DNA of 64,000 nucleotides from Gammaproteobacteria bacterium (GCA_026195255.1 JAPHSS010000008.1:62001-126000), one strand, 5' to 3'; counted from the first letter of the stretch, positions 36,816-46,336 are shown. Notes: generated by a model not told the origin, from the letters alone. Translations and numbers: made by a program.

Positions 36816-36887
36816 TTACTGATTTTAGAACAATATTCAGATAGTATTGTCTTATCTTTACAATTAGATTTTTAATACAAAACAAAT

Positions 36888-37439
36888 ATGCAACCATCCA
36901 CTGATTCATCACAGGAAGAACAGAAAAAAATAGGCGCTATCATGCTCACATTGATGTGGCTGGGTATTTTTGCAATTATGGGTATCTTTTTCTCTGGCAT
37001 TCTTGATAAACAAAATAATCCCAACCAATCAGTTCAAACACTCTCCCTGGCCGGCAATGTAAAAGAACTTGTGTTGCAACGTAACCGAATGGGGCACTAT
37101 GTTGCCAATGGCAGCATTAACAATCAAGCTGTCACTTTTATGTTAGACACCGGGGCAACTGATGTTTCAATTCCTGCATCAATATCGCGCAAGTTAAATT
37201 TAACACCCGGCCCAACCGCCACCTATCAGACAGCTAACGGGACGGTTGATGTTCGACTAACTAAACTTGAAACAGTATCATTAGGTGATATAAGTTTACA
37301 TAATGTAAGAGCCACAATAAACCCGGGGTATAAAAGTAATGAAATATTGCTTGGCATGAGTTTTCTTAAACATCTTGAATTCAGCCAGCGCGGAAATACA
37401 CTTACTCTAAGGCAGTATCCTGAAGGATTTAAAGAATGA
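36888..37439 (+). CDS. Membrane-anchored retropepsin-like aspartic protease
   Basis: The 183-residue product has a cytoplasmic N-terminal tail, one membrane segment (about 17-39) and a periplasmic retroviral-type aspartic protease domain. The catalytic motif is MLDTGATDVSIP with Asp87, followed by TANGTVDVRLTKL and EILLGMSFLKHLEF. This corresponds to the bacterial clan AA family TIGR02281. Such proteases act as dimers. The stop overlaps the next gene by four bases, so it is coupled to the Nudix hydrolase. Confidence 0.9.
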   Translation: MQPSTDSSQEEQKKIGAIMLTLMWLGIFAIMGIFFSGILDKQNNPNQSVQTLSLAGNVKELVLQRNRMGHYVANGSINNQAVTFMLDTGATDVSIPASISRKLNLTPGPTATYQTANGTVDVRLTKLETVSLGDISLHNVRATINPGYKSNEILLGMSFLKHLEFSQRGNTLTLRQYPEGFKE

Positions 37440-38005
37440 AATTTTGCAGTCACTGCGGTGAAAAAGTTGAGCACAAAATTCCTCAGGGTGATAATCGCCC
37501 ACGATATGTTTGTAATTCTTGCGATCTCGTTCACTATCAAAACCCACGAATTATTGCCGGCTACATAGCCGAATATGAAGATAAAATTCTATTATGTAAA
37601 CGAGCCATTGAGCCGCGCCACGGTTTGTGGACATTACCGGCGGGGTTTATGGAAAACCAGGAAACAACACTTCAGGCGGCCAAAAGAGAAACATTTGAAG
37701 AGGCCAATGCGCAAATTTCTAATAGCCAGCTTTTTTGCACTATCAGTATTCCATACATATCACAGGTATATATCATGTACAGAGGCGAACTGGTTGATGG
37801 TTTCTCTAAACCCGGAATTGAAAGTATTGAGACTGATTTATATACTGAGCAGCAAATTCCATGGGACAATCTTGCATTTCCCATAATTACTGAAAGTTTA
37901 AAACTTTATTTTTCGGATAAAAACAAAGGCCAGTTTAATTTATACGATGGTGAAATGCTGCGTGATGAAAACCAGAAAATAATCACTAATATTTACTCAA
38001 AATAA
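37436..38005 (+). CDS. Nudix hydrolase with N-terminal zinc ribbon
   Basis: The 189-residue protein has a zinc ribbon with Cys4, Cys7, Cys26 and Cys29 and a Nudix domain with an intact box at about 70-92 (GFMENQETTLQAAKRETFEE and on to ANA). The layout recalls NudC-like and ADP-ribose pyrophosphatase-like Nudix proteins. Substrate is a nucleoside diphosphate derivative but cannot be specified. It is in an operon with the aspartic protease and, 45 bases on, the disulfide reductase. Confidence 0.9.
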   Translation: MKFCSHCGEKVEHKIPQGDNRPRYVCNSCDLVHYQNPRIIAGYIAEYEDKILLCKRAIEPRHGLWTLPAGFMENQETTLQAAKRETFEEANAQISNSQLFCTISIPYISQVYIMYRGELVDGFSKPGIESIETDLYTEQQIPWDNLAFPIITESLKLYFSDKNKGQFNLYDGEMLRDENQKIITNIYSK

Positions 38006-38050
38006 AATACATCAATTTACACTAAATAACACATAATCAGGAATACGTTC

Positions 38051-39457
38051 ATGAAAGAAGTTGAAGTCGCAATTATAGGCGCAGGCAGTGCAGGCCTGTA
38101 CTGCATGAGTCAGATTAAACGATTTACCGATGACTTTGTTTTAATAGATGGCGGTGAGCTGGGCACTACATGCGCCCGCGTTGGCTGCATGCCCTCTAAA
38201 GTTCTGATTCAGGTAGCTGAAGACTTTCATCGCCGGACTATTTTTGAGCGTGAAGGTATTGAAGGTGAAGAGCATCTGAGTATTAATGAAAAAGACGCCA
38301 TGGAACACGTGCAGGATTTACGCGACACCTTCGTTGATCGAACACTTTCTAATTCAATAGATTTACTACCTGAAGATAAATTAATTGAATCACATGTGCA
38401 CTTTATTGACGCGAACACACTGCAAACCGAGGACGGTGATAAAATAAAAGCAAAACGAATCGTTATTGCTACTGGTTCACGGCCGGTCATTCCCTCATCC
38501 TGGGAAACATTTGCTGATAAAATTTTAACATCAGATGACGTTTTTGAACTTGAAGAACTGCCTAAATCAATTGCCGTTATTGGGCTTGGCGTTATAGGTC
38601 TGGAGATTGGCCAGTCACTCCATCGTCTTGGAGTTAATGTCACTGGTATTGACCAACAAACTATTATTAGTGGAATTGATGACGCCGCAGTAAACAAGTC
38701 TGCTATAGAAATTATTAGTCGAGAGTTTCCCTTATGGTTAGGCCATGCCGCTGAAATCAGCCAGCTCGAGAATGGTAATTTACAGGTTAGCGCTGGAGAC
38801 AAAAGTGTAGAAGTAGAAAAAATATTTGCCAGCATGGGGCGTCGTCCGAATATAGACAAACTCAAACTGGAGTCAACTGGCCTGTCACTTTTAGAAAATG
38901 GTGTACCGGTTTTTAATTCGCATACAATGCAGCTGGGTGATAGTTCAATTTATATTGCTGGGGACTGCAATGCAGAAAGACCCATTTTACATGAAGCCGG
39001 CTTCGAAGGACGTATAGCGGGTTACAATATTATGCAGGATAAACCTGTTTCTTTTAAACTTAAAACACCATTAGCCATTACTTTTTGTGAACCAAACATT
39101 GTTAGTGTTGGCGCAAAGCTGTCTGAGCTTGATGAAAACACTACGGCCATTGGTGAAATCAACATGGCTCCCGTTGGGCGTGCTTTAATTATGGGGAAAA
39201 ATCGCGGACTTATACGACTGTACGCAGATAAAAAGACTGGTAAATTACTTGGTGCATCTATGGCCTGCGTAAAAGGTGAAAACCTTGCGCACCTTGTTTG
39301 CTGGTGTATTGAAATGGAAATGACAGTACATCAAATGCTGCGTATGCCTTTCTATCATCCGGTTATTGAAGAAGCCCTACAGGCTGCATTATATAATTTA
39401 AAATCAAAACTTGATATTGATGAGACTCATTGGCCACTTGAATTACAGCCCATGTAA
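38051..39457 (+). CDS. Dihydrolipoyl dehydrogenase-like flavoprotein disulfide reductase
   Basis: This is a second class I disulfide reductase, 468 residues. FAD motif GAGSAGLYCMS is at 10-20 and redox cysteines are Cys41 and Cys46 in TTCARVGCMPSK. The NAD motif GLGVIGLEIG and GDCNAERPILHEA follow, and the C-terminal base is in HPVIEEALQAAL. It differs from the suc-operon enzyme in ARV for LNV between the cysteines, and it lies away from any dehydrogenase complex. It may serve lipoate, glutathione or another thiol pair. A bidirectional terminator follows. Confidence 0.9.
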   Translation: MKEVEVAIIGAGSAGLYCMSQIKRFTDDFVLIDGGELGTTCARVGCMPSKVLIQVAEDFHRRTIFEREGIEGEEHLSINEKDAMEHVQDLRDTFVDRTLSNSIDLLPEDKLIESHVHFIDANTLQTEDGDKIKAKRIVIATGSRPVIPSSWETFADKILTSDDVFELEELPKSIAVIGLGVIGLEIGQSLHRLGVNVTGIDQQTIISGIDDAAVNKSAIEIISREFPLWLGHAAEISQLENGNLQVSAGDKSVEVEKIFASMGRRPNIDKLKLESTGLSLLENGVPVFNSHTMQLGDSSIYIAGDCNAERPILHEAGFEGRIAGYNIMQDKPVSFKLKTPLAITFCEPNIVSVGAKLSELDENTTAIGEINMAPVGRALIMGKNRGLIRLYADKKTGKLLGASMACVKGENLAHLVCWCIEMEMTVHQMLRMPFYHPVIEEALQAALYNLKSKLDIDETHWPLELQPM

Positions 39458-39466
39458 ATAAAGATA

Positions 39467-39508
39467 AAGGAATTCTGAATTATTAAATAAACAGACTCAG
39501 AATTCCTT
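39467..39508. terminator. Bidirectional terminator between convergent genes
   Basis: AAGGAATTCTGA (39467-39478) pairs perfectly with TCAGAATTCCTT (39497-39508) over 12 bases with an 18-base loop. The flanks are A/T-rich on both sides, fitting termination of both the flavoprotein gene and the convergent FecR-like gene. Confidence 0.7.
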
Positions 39509-39522
39509 AATTATATTTAATT

Positions 39523-40239
39523 CTAATAATTTGTTTTACGTGGTGAGCTATAACCAGCACTTGAAAAAGGCACATCTCTACCGACCAGTGCTTCAATGAC
39601 AGCAAGTTCATCATCTGTATGATTAAAAACCGGTGCAGGCTGAATATTCTTACCCACAGGTTGATCCGCCAAAATAAATCTTGGTGCGTCATGATGCCTG
39701 GTTTCTACTCTTTCAACACTTGCCCTGTCACCATTAGACTGTAAATCCGCGACACCATAACAGGTACAGATATAAGTTTGTTTTTCTTCAGCCTCAAGGT
39801 ATACACCCGTACCCCTGATACCAATCGTTGCGGTTGTTGTTTTCAATGATAAATTTTGTTTTTCTACCCTTCGACCAAAAACTGACAATAATTTTCCACT
39901 TATGAGTCTGATTTCTGAAATTATCGAATTACCTTCAACTTTTACTGTGCTGTTACTACGTAATACAAATGCATCTTTACCCACAACAAATATAACGTGA
40001 CTACTATCACCCGTTGTGACGGTTGAATTGACATTTATAGGCGTATTTTCCGTTGCAGATTTACCGTCAACACTTACTTCTCCTGATAAATCATAAATTG
40101 ATTTACCTGGCAGCAACTGTTTAGGTATTTTACCCATTGCCCAGACAGGCTGTAAAATTCCCATAGAGCCTGTCGCATATAAACCGGCTGAAAGAGCTGA
40201 AATCAAAAATTCACGTCGCGATTCCCTGATGTGTTTCAT
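39523..40239 (-). CDS. FecR-domain protein with Tat signal
   Basis: The 238-residue product begins with a twin-arginine signal, SRREFL at 7-12 and a hydrophobic stretch, so it is probably exported folded. The mature part is a FecR-like beta domain: SGEVSVDGK, SSHVIFVVGKDAFVLRSNST and TATIGIRGTGVYLE. FecR domains of this type are thought to sense or bind in the periplasm or at the surface. ATG at 40239 is preferred over 40245 for its ribosome-site spacing. It is divergent from an outer-membrane barrel gene, separated by 72 bases. Confidence 0.85.
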   Translation of the reverse strand: MKHIRESRREFLISALSAGLYATGSMGILQPVWAMGKIPKQLLPGKSIYDLSGEVSVDGKSATENTPINVNSTVTTGDSSHVIFVVGKDAFVLRSNSTVKVEGNSIISEIRLISGKLLSVFGRRVEKQNLSLKTTTATIGIRGTGVYLEAEEKQTYICTCYGVADLQSNGDRASVERVETRHHDAPRFILADQPVGKNIQPAPVFNHTDDELAVIEALVGRDVPFSSAGYSSPRKTNY

Positions 40240-40311
40240 AAGCATTGCCTATATTTTTATTTATTCTAACTATATAGTAGTATCAGTACAATCAATATGG
40301 ATGTGATTTAA

Positions 40312-41226
40312 ATGATAAAAAAACTCAACTTTTTCTTACTACCGCTCTTCTACTCTACTCTCTCGCATGCTGCAGAGACGCCTTATAGTTTTAACTTAAA
40401 TGCAGGGGCACTTTATGATGACAATATTGCACGAGCAACTTTACAACAGGATATTGTTAGTGACACGATTGCCAATCTTGGTTTGAGTGCTGATTACCGC
40501 CTCCATCATTTACACGAAAGCCTCATTATTCTTAGCACATCAGTTGATGCATACCAGTATCAGGACTTTGATAAGTTATCCAATATATTAGCTACCATTA
40601 AAGTAGATTATCAAATAAAACCCTACCATGGATATACTGCCCCCTGGTATCACGCCTCACTGGAATACAGCCTCGTAAACTATCAAAGCTCATTACGTGA
40701 TAGCGATGGTTTCAGCTTTGAAATAGGCATGGGAAAAAGAATTAACGATTCTATAAATTTTCTAAGCGGTTTACTTTATGAAAATTTTGAAGCCGAAGCA
40801 GATGAGTTCGATATAGATAACTACCGTATTTTTTTTAACTTTGATTTTAAGACGCACCAGCATAATACCCTTTATTTAACGCTTGGTTACAATGACGGCA
40901 ATGTTGCCACCTCTACCACCGACACAAGCACTGCTAGTGCAAAAACAGCCACTGTTGCTAGCAAGAGCCGCTCAAACCCGCAGCTTCAGGCCCATCATTT
41001 ACCGAATGAGCCATCCGGAGCACCGTTACGTGCTGATGATGCGTTTCTAAATGGCTTTGTTTATCAATTAGACACTACCGCTATCACTCTTCAGATTGGC
41101 GACAACTTCGCTTTAAGCAGCCATCAGTCTATTGATGCTTCTGTATTTTATTACTCAACCAGTGGCAGCACTGACGCCGACTATAATGGTATAATTGCCC
41201 AACTTAGTTATTTACACAGATTTTAA
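40312..41226 (+). CDS. Outer-membrane beta-barrel protein
   Basis: The 304-residue product has a signal peptide ending at SHA (about 20). The mature part alternates polar and hydrophobic residues in strands typical of a barrel (YSFNLNAGALYDDNIARATL, then YHASLEYSLVNYQS) and ends in Phe (SYLHRF). A Ser/Thr/Ala-rich loop lies at about 205-245. A function as a porin or envelope barrel cannot be refined. The stop TAA overlaps the ATG of the thioredoxin gene, and FecR is divergent from it. Confidence 0.82.
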   Translation: MIKKLNFFLLPLFYSTLSHAAETPYSFNLNAGALYDDNIARATLQQDIVSDTIANLGLSADYRLHHLHESLIILSTSVDAYQYQDFDKLSNILATIKVDYQIKPYHGYTAPWYHASLEYSLVNYQSSLRDSDGFSFEIGMGKRINDSINFLSGLLYENFEAEADEFDIDNYRIFFNFDFKTHQHNTLYLTLGYNDGNVATSTTDTSTASAKTATVASKSRSNPQLQAHHLPNEPSGAPLRADDAFLNGFVYQLDTTAITLQIGDNFALSSHQSIDASVFYYSTSGSTDADYNGIIAQLSYLHRF

Positions 41227-41576
41227 TGCACAAACTTGATAATATTTTTAATGTTGACCTCGATACATTTGAACAACAGGTTATACAAGCCTCACACCAG
41301 AAAGCCGTTCTGGTAGATTTATGGGCCGAGTGGTGTTCACCATGTCGCGTTATATCACCGATACTGGAAAAAATTGCGGCTGAATTTCACGACACATTAT
41401 CTATCGCTAAAGTAGAAGTTGACGAAGGTGATAATATGAAATTAGCCGGCCACTACAAGGTACGAGGCTTTCCTACCTTAATTTTATTTATAAATGGTGA
41501 AGAAGCGGGCCGTTTTAGCGGTGCTAAACCCCTAAGTTTTATACGCGAATTTATTGATGAACATTGCTGTCATTAA
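41226..41576 (+). CDS. Thioredoxin-like protein
   Basis: The 116-residue cytoplasmic protein has no signal peptide and a classic thioredoxin fold: VDLWAEWCSPCRVISPILEK with Cys37 and Cys40, KVEVDEGDN, and cis-proline in RGFPTLILF. The motif WCSPC differs from WCGPC of TrxA, and it also ends with two cysteines (CCH). It starts within the stop codon of the barrel gene. Its role beside an outer-membrane protein is unexplained; it may be co-transcribed for expression only. Confidence 0.9.
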   Translation: MHKLDNIFNVDLDTFEQQVIQASHQKAVLVDLWAEWCSPCRVISPILEKIAAEFHDTLSIAKVEVDEGDNMKLAGHYKVRGFPTLILFINGEEAGRFSGAKPLSFIREFIDEHCCH

Positions 41577-41651
41577 TGCCTGTCACTTCCCATCTGCCCT
41601 GCACCTTATTACAGCGGTTCAACTGCCTTATTCAATTTAACTGAAAAGTCT

Positions 41652-42923
41652 ATGATTGTTTTCTATACTTACCTGAAGGCATTTCAAAAACCAAAAAAAC
41701 ACCAATTTATGATAACTGTTATTACTCGACTGATTTTCTTTACTTTTATACTTAACTTTGCAACTGCATCAGCAGTAACAAATACCAGCTTTTCAGCCAC
41801 CCCCAATGCAGACAGAAGAGCGAATCAACCAAATAAACCCAAACCAGCCACTGATTTCGAAAAAGCGAATACCGCTTATGAAAAGGATGATTTTGCTACG
41901 GCTTTAATGTTGTGGTTTCCATTAGCGGAAAAAGGCAATGCTGATGCACAATTTAGTGTTGGCAAAATGTATCTTGAACAGAAAGGTCAACGAAAAGACC
42001 CCAGTGAAGCAGCAGAATGGATTCTAAAAGCCGCCAGGCAGAATCATGTCGGTGCACAGACACTAATAGGTCAAATGTACATTAAAGGTGTTGGTGTTAA
42101 GCGTAATTTTAATACTGCAGCCAACTGGTTTTTAAAAGCTGCACGTCAAAAAGACAAGGATGCTCAATATATCCTGGGCAAGCTTTATTATTATGGTGAT
42201 GGCGTCGCAAAATCGCCCAGTAAGGCCGCATACTGGTACAAAACAGCCGCAAAGCAAGATCATACTGAAGCCCAAAATAAACTCGCTCTAATGTATTTAA
42301 CCGGTGATGGTATTAAGAAAAAACCGAATCAGGCCAAAAAATGGTTTGAAAAAGCGGCCTTAAGCGGTAATACACACGCACAAATAAATCTTGCCAAACT
42401 CTATCTTGATAGTGATGTTGTAAAAAAAGATAAAAACAAGGCGTTTAACTGGTACAAAAAGGCCGCTCTACAAGGCAATGCAGAAGCTCAAAACCAGACA
42501 GGAGAAATGCTTGAAAATGGCATAGGCACCAGTAAAGATATTAAAAATGCCGTCAAATGGTATCAAAAATCAGCAAAACAGGACTACCCTTCAGGTCATT
42601 ACAATATGGGTAGAGCCTATGTACAGGGTTATAGCCTCAAAAAAGACTATAAAAAAGGTGTACAGCATTTTCATAAGGCCGCAGAAAAAGGCCATGGTAA
42701 GGCTCAAATGGATCTCGGCGTTGCATACTACACGGGAAGGGGTGTTGCACCTGACTCTGCTATTGCTTACGCCTGGTTTTATGTTGCAGCAGCAGGCAAT
42801 GTTAAAGATGCCCGCAAAACAAAAAACACCCTGTATAAAAAACTCACCGCTGAAGATAAAAAGTCAGCTGTTAGTTTAGCAACTGAATATAAACGCAAAT
42901 ACTTTAAACGGCCTAAATATTAG
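41652..42923 (+). CDS. Sel1-repeat protein, secreted
   Basis: The 423-residue product has a hydrophobic leader (if ATG at 41709 is used, MITVITRLIFFTFIL is a good signal peptide), a spacer, and then about eight Sel1/TPR-like repeats of 36 residues. The repeats follow AQFSVGKMYLEQKG and AQYILGKLYYYGDGV. Sel1 repeats form superhelical scaffolds for protein contacts, often in envelope or signalling complexes. The start at 41652 versus 41709 is undecided because neither has a good ribosome site. Confidence 0.85.
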   Translation: MIVFYTYLKAFQKPKKHQFMITVITRLIFFTFILNFATASAVTNTSFSATPNADRRANQPNKPKPATDFEKANTAYEKDDFATALMLWFPLAEKGNADAQFSVGKMYLEQKGQRKDPSEAAEWILKAARQNHVGAQTLIGQMYIKGVGVKRNFNTAANWFLKAARQKDKDAQYILGKLYYYGDGVAKSPSKAAYWYKTAAKQDHTEAQNKLALMYLTGDGIKKKPNQAKKWFEKAALSGNTHAQINLAKLYLDSDVVKKDKNKAFNWYKKAALQGNAEAQNQTGEMLENGIGTSKDIKNAVKWYQKSAKQDYPSGHYNMGRAYVQGYSLKKDYKKGVQHFHKAAEKGHGKAQMDLGVAYYTGRGVAPDSAIAYAWFYVAAAGNVKDARKTKNTLYKKLTAEDKKSAVSLATEYKRKYFKRPKY

Positions 42924-43054
42924 CCTTTAACAGACTCTGCCCTACCTTTCATCGGTTTAGGTCTTATTTGTGAAATTATTCACGCTAATTTTAACTAGAT
43001 TAACTAAACTGTTGATAGTACTTAAATTATCTTCTCGTTTATGAAACGGATTTG

Positions 43055-45166
43055 ATGCAAGAACAAACACAACAAGCACGTGCTTTACTGTCTGTAATTC
43101 GTAATAGTCTGTGGTTACCTTTACTGGTGCTGCCGGGCCTGTTTTCTACAACTTACGCTTCTGCAAATCTTGATCTGCTCAATCTATCAAGCAGCCAGAA
43201 CAGTCAACAAAATATAAAACTAGCTCAACAACGTAAACTCTTTCAAGAAGCTCAAAAGGCTTACAAAAAGCGCCTTTACCATCGTTTCAGAAAACTTTCT
43301 GCCAAGTTAGAAGATTATCCACTGCAGCCTTATCTAGAATATAAAGCACTAATGTATAAACCAGAAGCGCTTAGCAGTAATCAAATACATAATTTTTTAC
43401 AGGAAAACGAAGATACCGTCATTGGCAACCGATTTCGCAGCGCTCTAATCAAACACGCTGCACGCTCACAAAACTGGCAAAGATTAATTGATATTTACCG
43501 ACCCAATTACGGCACGTCGGCCCAGTGCCAGTATTTAAATGCACTAATAAAAACCAACCAGAAAGGCATCGCTTACCCTAAAATTGAAAACCTCTGGCTT
43601 TCTGCGCGCTCGTTGCCAAAAAGTTGCGACACGGTATTTAATCAATGGGCAAAAGAAGGCCATAAAACACCCCAGGTGATCTGGCAACGTTTTACCCTGG
43701 CAATGTCGGTTAACAATAAAAGCCTCGCGTCATACCTGATTAAGTCACTACCAGCAAAAGATGCGACTATAGCCAGAAAATGGTTAAAAATTCATAAAAA
43801 ACCGCAGCTTGTGAATAGTGCTGAAATGCTAAATATTCAACATCCGGATAAAAGCGCCATATTGCAACATGGCTTAAAACGTTTAAGTTACAGAGACATA
43901 ACGCAGGCCATCACACTGTTTCATGAGCTCAAGCAGGACACATTCAATGAACAGCAAAATGCCGAATTAGTACGCCATTTTGGTCTGCGTCTGGCACGCC
44001 AACACATGCCTGACGCGGCAATCTGGCTTGCCCGAATCCCTGATAGCCACGTAGATAAAACGGTTAAAGAGTGGCGAATCCGCACAGCAATTCGTCAGGG
44101 CGACTGGGATCTGGTGTTAAACAGCATCACTCAGCTAGACACCGATAAACAGGCAGACTATCGCTGGCAATACTGGTGGGCATACGCGAATGAACAACTG
44201 GGTAATACTGACGATGCATCAGGCATTTACCAGTATCTCGCTAATAAACGCAGTTACTATGGTTTTCTAGCCGCCGATCACTTAAATCAGCCGTATGCTT
44301 TTGAAGACAAACCAGTAGAACCCACAGTTGATGTTATTAACATTGTGTCTCAGCAACCTGAAACACTGCGTGCCCGCGAGTTCTATATCATGGGAGAAAT
44401 CATCCCTGCCAGACGTGAATGGCATAAACTTATCTCAAATCTCGATACCGAACAAAAATTAGCTGCATCAAAAATTGCACAGGCTTGGAACTGGCATGAC
44501 CGGGCTATTGTTACCATGGGTAAAACGCGTTATCGCGACGATATTGAATTACGCTTCCCACTTCATCTCGATAAAAAAGTCTTTAGCTGGTCTAAGCAAC
44601 GTAAAATTGAACCTGCCTGGACATATGCCATCATTCGTCGAGAAAGTGCCTTTATGTCTGATGCACGCTCATCGGTAGGTGCTATGGGGCTAATGCAATT
44701 AATGCCCAATACTGCCCGACAGATAGCAAGGCAATTAAAGATTCGTTACCGTGGCCGCCATAGCCTGTTAACCAGCAATACAAATATTAGCCTGGGAACT
44801 GGTTATCTTGAACGTATGTTAAATAAGCTAGATCAACAACAGGTATTAGCAACAGCTGCTTATAACGCTGGGCCACATCGAGTGGAAAAATGGCTACCCG
44901 AACACCACAAAATGGATGCTATTCGCTGGATTGAGACCATTCCCTTTAGCGAAACTCGTGAGTATGTTAGTAATGTTTTAGCCTATATGGCCATTTATGA
45001 ACACCGAATGGATAAGCAAATTACACGGTTAAGCCATCGCATGCCGCCAATACCCGCGAGAAATCCTCAACTGCCTGCGGTCGCCATTACAGAGGCGGTG
45101 ACACCTGCCGTTTTACCAACACCAGCAGACCAGGCTCATATCAAAAACTCAAACGACCCCTCTTAA
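43055..45166 (+). CDS. slt: Lytic murein transglycosylase (Slt70 type)
   Basis: Slt70 cleaves peptidoglycan to 1,6-anhydromuropeptides in the periplasm. The 703-residue product has a signal peptide ending near TYASA (about 39), a long helical superhelix (about 45-480), and a lysozyme-like domain. The catalytic glutamate is Glu530 in AIIRRESAF, followed by GAMGLMQLMPNTARQIA and AAYNAGPHRVEKWLP. Length and order match the family. It starts at ATG 43055, with a TTG directly before it. Confidence 0.93.
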   Translation: MQEQTQQARALLSVIRNSLWLPLLVLPGLFSTTYASANLDLLNLSSSQNSQQNIKLAQQRKLFQEAQKAYKKRLYHRFRKLSAKLEDYPLQPYLEYKALMYKPEALSSNQIHNFLQENEDTVIGNRFRSALIKHAARSQNWQRLIDIYRPNYGTSAQCQYLNALIKTNQKGIAYPKIENLWLSARSLPKSCDTVFNQWAKEGHKTPQVIWQRFTLAMSVNNKSLASYLIKSLPAKDATIARKWLKIHKKPQLVNSAEMLNIQHPDKSAILQHGLKRLSYRDITQAITLFHELKQDTFNEQQNAELVRHFGLRLARQHMPDAAIWLARIPDSHVDKTVKEWRIRTAIRQGDWDLVLNSITQLDTDKQADYRWQYWWAYANEQLGNTDDASGIYQYLANKRSYYGFLAADHLNQPYAFEDKPVEPTVDVINIVSQQPETLRAREFYIMGEIIPARREWHKLISNLDTEQKLAASKIAQAWNWHDRAIVTMGKTRYRDDIELRFPLHLDKKVFSWSKQRKIEPAWTYAIIRRESAFMSDARSSVGAMGLMQLMPNTARQIARQLKIRYRGRHSLLTSNTNISLGTGYLERMLNKLDQQQVLATAAYNAGPHRVEKWLPEHHKMDAIRWIETIPFSETREYVSNVLAYMAIYEHRMDKQITRLSHRMPPIPARNPQLPAVAITEAVTPAVLPTPADQAHIKNSNDPS

Positions 45167-45187
45167 GTTACGTTTTTTCTATATAAA

Positions 45188-45230
45188 ACATAAAGATACT
45201 TGCATTACTTAATGCTTTAGTCTAAGTTTT
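45188..45230 (+). repeat. Imperfect direct repeat, copy 1
   Basis: This copy runs ACATAAAGATACTTGCATTA (45188-45207) and on through TTAGTCTAAGTTT. It matches the copy at 45315-45357 at about 36 of 44 positions; the two are 127 bases apart in a 287-base region without a gene. Confidence 0.6.
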
Positions 45231-45314
45231 GTACATGCCATCGTAATATTCTTTCATAAAATACCAGGGCAGATCTCTCCAGACAGCACCACTCATAACT
45301 TTTTTTCATAAATA

Positions 45315-45357
45315 ACATGAAGTTACTTGCATAAGTTAATAATTTAGTCTAACTTTA
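45315..45357 (+). repeat. Imperfect direct repeat, copy 2
   Basis: This copy begins ACATGAAGTTACTTGCATAA (45315-45334) and ends near TTAGTCTAACTTTA. It lies about 100 bases before the small basic protein gene at 45454. The significance of the duplication is unknown. Confidence 0.6.
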
Positions 45358-45453
45358 GATTGTAGGTGTCTGATATTGTTTAATAGATAGGTCGCACTAG
45401 CTATTTCACACAGACTAAACCTCATTCTCATTCGTGATTTTTGGAGAAATAAA

Positions 45454-45642
45454 ATGAATAATGAAAAAAAATTAAGTATCGGTGATCGTGTTCGCATTAA
45501 AAGCACTGGACAGGAAGTAACTGTTGATCAGGTTAGTGCATATGGATTCAGTGTCATTAAGTTCAACTCTGGTGGCACTTATCGCTTTTTAAACCACAAA
45601 CTGGAAAAACCTGCTATCACACAAGTTGCCTATAACGCTTAA
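45454..45642 (+). CDS. Small SH3/KOW-like protein
   Basis: The 62-residue product has IGDRVRIKSTGQEVTVDQVS and then YGFSVIKFNSGGTYRFLNHKLEK, a beta-barrel pattern like KOW or SH3 small domains. A strong ribosome site, GGAGAAATAAA, precedes ATG. It stands alone and should be highly translated. No partner or function can be given. Confidence 0.8.
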   Translation: MNNEKKLSIGDRVRIKSTGQEVTVDQVSAYGFSVIKFNSGGTYRFLNHKLEKPAITQVAYNA

Positions 45643-45741
45643 ACTTATAACTTTGAATTGCTTTCCAGGGAAGGGGCAAGCTCAAGAAGCGGGAACATCT
45701 GTCGATAATATAATGTAGGGAGAACAGTATCTGTCATCATT

Positions 45742-46029
45742 ATGTCGAATATTCCATTAATACAGCAGAATCGGATAGCGGCTTCGCCGCGGCTTAGACG
45801 GGCCAATAAGGTTACTTCAAGTGAGCAACCTGGCGAAGCAGCACCAAAGGTGCAACGGCGCTTAGAACGCCGCAAGAATCAAAATCGCCGAAAAAAACAG
45901 GTGAGTGTTCGTTTTGATCGACGCCTGCAGGGAAACCACCGTAGAAATCACCTATCTATACGACAATCCGCTGCAGATAACGCTGATTTGAGCGATAATG
46001 TCGGTAGACACATCAACATAACTGCTTAA
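45742..46029 (+). CDS. Small basic arginine-rich protein
   Basis: The 95-residue product is very rich in arginine and lysine, with RRLERRKNQNRRKKQ and then RFDRRLQGNHRR, and little hydrophobic content. It resembles small RNA- or DNA-binding-like unstructured proteins. No ribosome site precedes the ATG, so the start and even translation are uncertain. It is followed 19 bases later by a membrane-protein gene. Confidence 0.5.
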   Translation: MSNIPLIQQNRIAASPRLRRANKVTSSEQPGEAAPKVQRRLERRKNQNRRKKQVSVRFDRRLQGNHRRNHLSIRQSAADNADLSDNVGRHINITA

Positions 46030-46048
46030 AACAGGTCATTCAGTACAC

Positions 46049-46327
46049 ATGAACAAATCCGCCTCAATACTTATAAAAGTAACCATTTTCGGCCTCATAA
46101 CTGCATTAGGTATAATTTATGTTTTCAACCGCTCTTCGGTAGACAGCATGAGCACTTATGAAAAACGGGAAATGGTAAAACCCAATCGCGAGAAATCTGT
46201 CATCGATCAGTTTTTTTCAGACGATGATAATAAACGTAAAAATTCCGCTGAAGATGATGATGACATATCATTGATGGGCACCTCCGGGCGTTACGATGAA
46301 GTTCGTATCGGTGGAAGTAGCGAGTGA
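46049..46327 (+). CDS. Small single-pass membrane protein with acidic tail
   Basis: The 92-residue product has one hydrophobic segment at about 7-25 (ILIKVTIFGLITALGIIYVF) and then a polar, strongly acidic tail (FFSDDDNKRKNSAEDDDD). It is probably anchored in the inner membrane with the tail on one side. It ends nine bases before the convergent phosphoribulokinase-like gene. Function is unknown. Confidence 0.65.
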   Translation: MNKSASILIKVTIFGLITALGIIYVFNRSSVDSMSTYEKREMVKPNREKSVIDQFFSDDDNKRKNSAEDDDDISLMGTSGRYDEVRIGGSSE

Positions 46328-46336
46328 CAGGTAAAC

